This document shows positions 6,174-9,822 of a DNA stretch of 9,822 nucleotides, piece after piece. This DNA comes from Planctomycetota bacterium. Lineage in GTDB: Bacteria > Planctomycetota > Phycisphaerae > Phycisphaerales > Phycisphaeraceae. Below the pieces are notes generated by a model that was not told the DNA's origin, did no database searches, and saw only the letters and a program-made list of their open reading frames with translations. The DNA is taken from positions 1 to 9,822 of the forward strand of contig JAJUHR010000045.1 in NCBI GenBank assembly GCA_029267795.1. The letters are read 5' to 3'. Position 1 is the stretch's first letter; the number at the start of each line of letters is the position of its first letter. The translations under genes were made by a program, and so were the position numbers.

Positions 6174-8060
6174 ATGAAACTGAAGCACGTCAACTTTTTC
6201 GACCTGCACGCCGAGAAGCTCATCCTCGCCGCAGCGGTCCTCTTCGCCGGCCTCGTGCTGCTGTCGTATTTCTTGGTTAACCCCTTCACCCTGACCACCG
6301 GCTGGGGCACCGGCATGAGGCCCGAGCAGACCGAGCAAACCGTGCTCCGCAAAGCCATCGAGCTGGAGCAGCAAATCCGCCCCGAGGCCCCCAGCCCTCT
6401 GCCGGAGATCTCCATCCCGCCCTACACCGAAATGTTCCGGCAGCGCATGGCCCGGGCTCCCGTCCAAGTCGACCAGTTCGACCCGCTCAGCGAGCCGGGC
6501 CTGCAGTACAACATGATGGGCACATCCCTCGCCGGCCCGGTGCCGCTGACCGTGCCCCGCCCCCCCGCACCCCACAGCGTCAGCGCCAGGACCGGGTTTG
6601 GCGTGCTCCCGAACAAGACCGCCCTGGCAGAGCACTACGCCAAGGAATCCCCGTACGAGGCCGGCAGCCGCGAGGCTCTGCAGTACGGCTGGCGCATCGC
6701 AGAAGCGTTTTCGGCCCTGGTGCCCGACCAGGAGCCCCGTGATTTCCGCTACGTGACTATCGTGGGCGTTTTCGACCTCGAGACTTGGCGCCGAAAGCTC
6801 CGCAGCAGCGGCACCGACGGCGCCATCCCTGAACGCTGGTGGCGCAACATGCTCGACTTGACCGATGTCCTGCTCGAGCGGCAGACCTACGACCCCCAAA
6901 CCGGTCAATGGGGCCAGACCGTCGTGATCCCCTTCCTGCCCGGGCAGCTGTCGTTCCGCGATGTTCCGTCGGACTGGCCCAGCAAAGAACAGGCCCAGCA
7001 GGTCGTCCGACGGGTCAAGAACTCACAGGATCAAATCGTCCGCCCGCCCTTTGTGCCGATGACCGAAGCGGCCAAGTGGGACCCGCCAGACCTCGAAGCG
7101 ATCGTCGAAGGATCCCTGGGGGCTTCGGGAGCGGTCAGGCGTCTGTCCGAGGAGATCGATCGGCTCGCGGAGCAGCTGTCCCGGCTTCAGACCATGGCGC
7201 AAAACTCAGCACCGGCTGCGGATATGTTCCGCGTGACCCAGGGGGGCGCCCCTGAAGGGGCGGATCGACCTGGGGTGAGGGCATCCTCCGGGGGCGGGAA
7301 CGGGAACGGAGGCGATGCCTCGGCCCGTGGTGAGTTGCTGGCACAGATCAGCCGCGTCAAGCAGCAGCTAGCAGAAAAGACCGCTGCACGGGATCAGCTG
7401 CTCGCCCGGATCGATGCCGTGGGCGCCGCAGCACCACCGAGCTCCGCCTCGAATACCCCCCGGCCTTACCCCGCGGTTGCGGAAGACCAGATCGCCTTTT
7501 GGGCCCACGATATCACCGCCCGCCCCGGGGCAACCTATCGGTATCGCGTGCGCGTCTCCGTGCTCAACCCGTTGTTCCAACAGGAGCAGCTCGTCGAAGA
7601 GCAGCGGCGGGCCTACGCGGGCAAGTTGTCGCTCGAATCGACGCCCAGCGACTGGACCCCGCCGGTCGAAGTCGAACCCGATCATCACTTCTTCCTCGTC
7701 GGTGGCGCACCGCGCCAGCAGGAAGCCACGATTGAAGTCTGGCATGTGTACAACGGTCGCCCGCGGTCCGAGACGGTTCAGCTGCACCCCGGCGACCCGA
7801 TCCAGGTCGTATTGCCTTACGCGGCGGTCAGCCCCGCAGCAGCCCTCCAACCCTCGATCGTCGTGGATGTTCTGGAGACCACCAAGGGCAGCGGCCGCCT
7901 GGCCCGCAAAAACATCGAGATGATCTACCTCGATACGCAGACCGGACGTTTGAACCGCAGGACCGTCGAAACGGATTCTGCGTCCGACCTGCGGACCCGC
8001 CTGCGTAGCGCTACCGAGGTGGTGAACGCCGAGCAGCCTGAATCCCCCGTCACCCCGTAA
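6174..8060 (+). CDS. Large membrane-anchored protein of unknown family, third gene of the pilM-like operon
   Basis: I do not recognise this 628-residue protein. It starts with a short basic segment and one membrane helix (16-35) without a lipobox, so most of it is probably periplasmic. A first folded part spans about 185-270 (strand-like YVTIVGVF at 193-200, then a Trp-rich helix). Two coiled-coil segments (about 320-342 and 384-416) are separated by a Gly-rich linker (about 367-383). A predicted beta-rich domain follows (about 430-600), with a fibronectin-like stretch GATYRYRVRVSVLNP, and the end is disordered. The ATG at 6174 has GGA 8 bases upstream. The gene is 95 bases after gene 2, a gap in which I see no promoter or terminator, so it is probably co-transcribed. 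Position suggests a platform or alignment subunit, in the place PilP often takes, but no PilP motif is visible. Confidence 0.75.
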   Translation: MKLKHVNFFDLHAEKLILAAAVLFAGLVLLSYFLVNPFTLTTGWGTGMRPEQTEQTVLRKAIELEQQIRPEAPSPLPEISIPPYTEMFRQRMARAPVQVDQFDPLSEPGLQYNMMGTSLAGPVPLTVPRPPAPHSVSARTGFGVLPNKTALAEHYAKESPYEAGSREALQYGWRIAEAFSALVPDQEPRDFRYVTIVGVFDLETWRRKLRSSGTDGAIPERWWRNMLDLTDVLLERQTYDPQTGQWGQTVVIPFLPGQLSFRDVPSDWPSKEQAQQVVRRVKNSQDQIVRPPFVPMTEAAKWDPPDLEAIVEGSLGASGAVRRLSEEIDRLAEQLSRLQTMAQNSAPAADMFRVTQGGAPEGADRPGVRASSGGGNGNGGDASARGELLAQISRVKQQLAEKTAARDQLLARIDAVGAAAPPSSASNTPRPYPAVAEDQIAFWAHDITARPGATYRYRVRVSVLNPLFQQEQLVEEQRRAYAGKLSLESTPSDWTPPVEVEPDHHFFLVGGAPRQQEATIEVWHVYNGRPRSETVQLHPGDPIQVVLPYAAVSPAAALQPSIVVDVLETTKGSGRLARKNIEMIYLDTQTGRLNRRTVETDSASDLRTRLRSATEVVNAEQPESPVTP

Positions 8061-8150
8061 CCCGTGCAGTATCCCTACGACTTGCTCAAGGCGAGGTTGG
8101 CGCTCACCAGCCGCGGGTAGGAACCTACGGTTGAAGCCGGGTCGACCTCG

Positions 8151-8167
8151 GGTGCGCTGGGCGCACC
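8151..8167 (+). terminator. Possible terminator hairpin after the pilM-like operon
   Basis: GGTGCGC (8151-8157) pairs perfectly with GCGCACC (8161-8167) over a 3-base loop. It lies about 90 bases after the stop of the 628-residue protein, where transcription should end. No T-run follows, so it is not a classic intrinsic terminator; it could be an RNA-stabilising stem or chance in GC-rich DNA. Confidence 0.25.
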
Positions 8168-8372
8168 GCTAGACGTGCAGATCAGAGCTTGGCGGGATCC
8201 GGCCCGCATCGCCAGCGGCAGGCGCGTGTTGCAGCGAATCGGGCGGTTTGCCGATCTAAATCAACATGGCACCGCATGGCATTCGCCGCTGGTTCCCTCG
8301 GCTCGAGATGAACCGTGCAAGGCCCCAGGAACAACCTCCGCATCGCTCACTAGCCACTCATCACGGTATGAC

Positions 8373-8378
8373 TATAAT
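8373..8378 (+). promoter_or_regulatory. Predicted -10 box of the korA promoter
   Basis: A perfect TATAAT at 8373-8378 lies in a locally AT-rich stretch 44 bases before the korA ATG. No good -35 box is found at 16-19 bases; a TATG just upstream gives a near-extended -10 that is one base off the usual spacing. The start point would be near 8385, with a leader of about 38 bases. Confidence 0.45.
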
Positions 8379-8422
8379 TGCTGAGAATTGGCTTGAACCA
8401 GGCCTTAGGGAGCAGTTTTGAA

Positions 8423-9822
8423 ATGATTTCCAATACCGCCACGTCTTCCGGGAGCCGTGTCCCGGTGAAGGACCTGACCTCCGCCGTGGTTCGTTTTGCA
8501 GGGGACTCCGGCGACGGGATGCAGCTTGCCGGCACGCAATTCACGGATACCTCCGCCATTATCGGCAATGACGTGGCCACCCTTCCGGATTACCCCGCCG
8601 AGATCCGCGCCCCCGCGGGTACCGTCGCGGGGGTCTCGGGCTTCCAGATCAACTTCGCCGCTACCGACATCCACACCCCTGGCGACATCGTCAACGCCCT
8701 GATCGCGATGAACCCTGCCGCGTTCAAGGCACACATTGAAGACGTCGAAACCGGCGGCTTGGTCGTGGTTAACGACAGCGAATTCGACAAGGTCAATCTC
8801 CGAAAAGCCGGCTACCCCGAGGGTTATAACCCCCTGGACGACCCCAAGTTCACTCAGAAGTACAAGATTTTCCGCGTGCCGATCACCCGCCTGAATCACG
8901 ATTCGCTGGCCGACACCGGCTTGGGGGCCAAAGACATCGACCGTTGCCGAAACATGTGGGCCCTGGGGTTGGTCTACTGGCTGTACGATCGGCCCCTGGA
9001 TCAGACCATCCACTACCTGGACGATTATTTCGCCAAGAAAAAGAAGCTGCCGCAGATCGCCGAGGCCAACAAGAAAGCCCTCAAGGCCGGGTATTTCTTC
9101 GGCGAGACAGCCGAGATGTTCACGCTCCGCTACCACGTCGGCCGGGCCCCCGTAGTGCCGGGCAAGTACCGCAAGGTCACCGGCAACGAGGCCATCGCGA
9201 TGGGCTTGGTCGCGGCCAGCAAACTCTCCGGCAAGACCCTGATCTACTGCACTTACCCGATCACCCCCGCCAGCGACATCCTGCACACCCTCGCTGCGAT
9301 GCGGAACTACGGCGTCAAGACGTTCCAGGCCGAGGACGAGATCGCCGCGGTCTGCGCCGCCATCGGCGTGTCCTTTGCCGGCCAGCTGGGCGTCACCGGC
9401 ACCTCCGGCCCCGGCCTGGCGCTTAAGGGCGAGGCTATCAACCTCGCGGTCATGACCGAGTTGCCCCTGGTGGTCGTGGACGTGCAGCGGGGCGGCCCCT
9501 CGACCGGGCTCCCGACCAAGACCGAGCAGGCGGACCTGCTGCAGGCGATGTTCGGCCGCAACAGCGATTCCCCCTTGGTCGTTTTGGCCCCGCAGTCCCC
9601 CGCGGATTGTTTCGACATCGCGATCGAGGCCGTCCGGATCGCCTTTAAGTTCATGGTCCCGGTGCTGGTGCTCAGCGACGGGTACCTGGCCAACGGGGCT
9701 GAACCCTGGCGGGTGCCCGACCCCGACTCCTTCGAAAAGATCTTCGTCAACCACCCCACCGACCCGGAAACCTTTGAGGTCTACGGGCGCGACGAGAACT
9801 TCGTCCGCCCCTGGGCGATCCC
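8423..9822 (+). CDS. korA: 2-oxoglutarate:ferredoxin oxidoreductase, fused gamma-alpha subunit, partial (C-terminus outside window)
   Basis: With its beta subunit this enzyme converts 2-oxoglutarate and CoA to succinyl-CoA and CO2, reducing ferredoxin. The 466 visible residues begin with the gamma domain: GDSGDGM at 27-33, domain to about 210. After a linker comes the alpha pyrimidine-type domain: GNEA (254-257), YPITPASD (278-285), TSGPG (327-331) and QRGGPSTGLPT (355-365). DGYLANGAEPW near the visible end is typical of the aerobic-type KorA; full length should be about 600-620 residues. The ATG at 8423 has AGGGAG (8407-8412) 10 bases upstream and stands about 27 residues before the first motif, as expected. 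A TATAAT box precedes it, so it probably starts an operon with korB to the right, outside the window. Another 2-oxoacid substrate is possible, but the motifs favour 2-oxoglutarate. Confidence 0.93.
   Translation, partial: MISNTATSSGSRVPVKDLTSAVVRFAGDSGDGMQLAGTQFTDTSAIIGNDVATLPDYPAEIRAPAGTVAGVSGFQINFAATDIHTPGDIVNALIAMNPAAFKAHIEDVETGGLVVVNDSEFDKVNLRKAGYPEGYNPLDDPKFTQKYKIFRVPITRLNHDSLADTGLGAKDIDRCRNMWALGLVYWLYDRPLDQTIHYLDDYFAKKKKLPQIAEANKKALKAGYFFGETAEMFTLRYHVGRAPVVPGKYRKVTGNEAIAMGLVAASKLSGKTLIYCTYPITPASDILHTLAAMRNYGVKTFQAEDEIAAVCAAIGVSFAGQLGVTGTSGPGLALKGEAINLAVMTELPLVVVDVQRGGPSTGLPTKTEQADLLQAMFGRNSDSPLVVLAPQSPADCFDIAIEAVRIAFKFMVPVLVLSDGYLANGAEPWRVPDPDSFEKIFVNHPTDPETFEVYGRDENFVRPWAI

Larger units (their letters stand above)
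8061..8422. other. Intergenic region between the pilM-like operon and korA; no gene recognised
   Basis: These 362 bases contain no open frame with a recognisable product. A compact inverted repeat GTAGG-AA-CCTAC lies at 8117-8128 and a stronger hairpin at 8151-8167. The last 50 bases become AT-richer and carry the predicted korA promoter. The 69-codon frame from 8175 has no family resemblance and no clear ribosome binding site. I see no tRNA or known small RNA. Confidence 0.6.

Noticed and set aside
6135..6908. Minus-strand open frame of 257 codons
   Set aside because: Antisense to the third operon gene, with the same shadow composition and no ribosome binding site.
8405..9754. Minus-strand open frame of 449 codons
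   Set aside because: It lies antisense to korA, whose motifs are unmistakable. Its composition (Gly, Asp, Val, His and Arg rich) is what GC-rich third positions give in the mirror frame, and it shows no family motif.

Overview
The window is GC-rich, gene-dense bacterial chromosome and looks like ordinary vertically inherited sequence: I see no insertion sequence, phage gene or CRISPR array. The best guess for the host is a planctomycete, perhaps Phycisphaerae. The basis is the fused PilM-type ATPase gene followed by large single-pass membrane proteins of no familiar family, next to an aerobic-type fused KorA. This is inference, not a marker-gene assignment.

Left part (1-2136, minus strand). 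A compact operon reads rpmF (ribosomal protein bL32), plsX (phosphate acyltransferase), fabH (3-oxoacyl-ACP synthase III, cut by the left window edge). The joints are tight: rpmF and plsX share one base (TAGTG), and plsX and fabH share four (ATGA). Shine-Dalgarno sequences lie inside the preceding genes. A sigma70-like promoter lies about 130 bases before rpmF. Upstream is tRNA-Ala(CGC), also on the minus strand, with its own very good promoter.

Middle part (2295-8060, plus strand). A promoter diverging from the tRNA promoter leads, through a long hairpin-rich leader of about 270 bases, into three genes that look like the inner-membrane platform of a type IV pilus or type II secretion-like machine. 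Gene 1 is an actin-like PilM domain fused to a PilN-like part: an NLLP motif, one membrane helix and a periplasmic region. This is the layout of GspL. Gene 2 overlaps it by ATGA and is PilO/GspM-like: one membrane helix, a long helical region, a proline-rich linker and a small C-terminal alpha/beta domain. Gene 3 is an unrecognised 628-residue membrane-anchored protein with coiled coils and a predicted beta-rich C-terminal domain. No secretin, ATPase motor, PilC or pilin gene is in the window.

Right part (8061-9822, plus strand). A gap of about 360 bases without a recognisable gene ends in a TATAAT box before korA. This encodes the gamma-alpha fused subunit of 2-oxoglutarate:ferredoxin oxidoreductase and is cut by the right edge. 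Its beta-subunit gene is expected just outside.

The most interesting items are the PilM-PilN fusion, the unknown gene 3 and the structured leader of the pilus-like operon. Nothing in the window amounts to a clearly new system.
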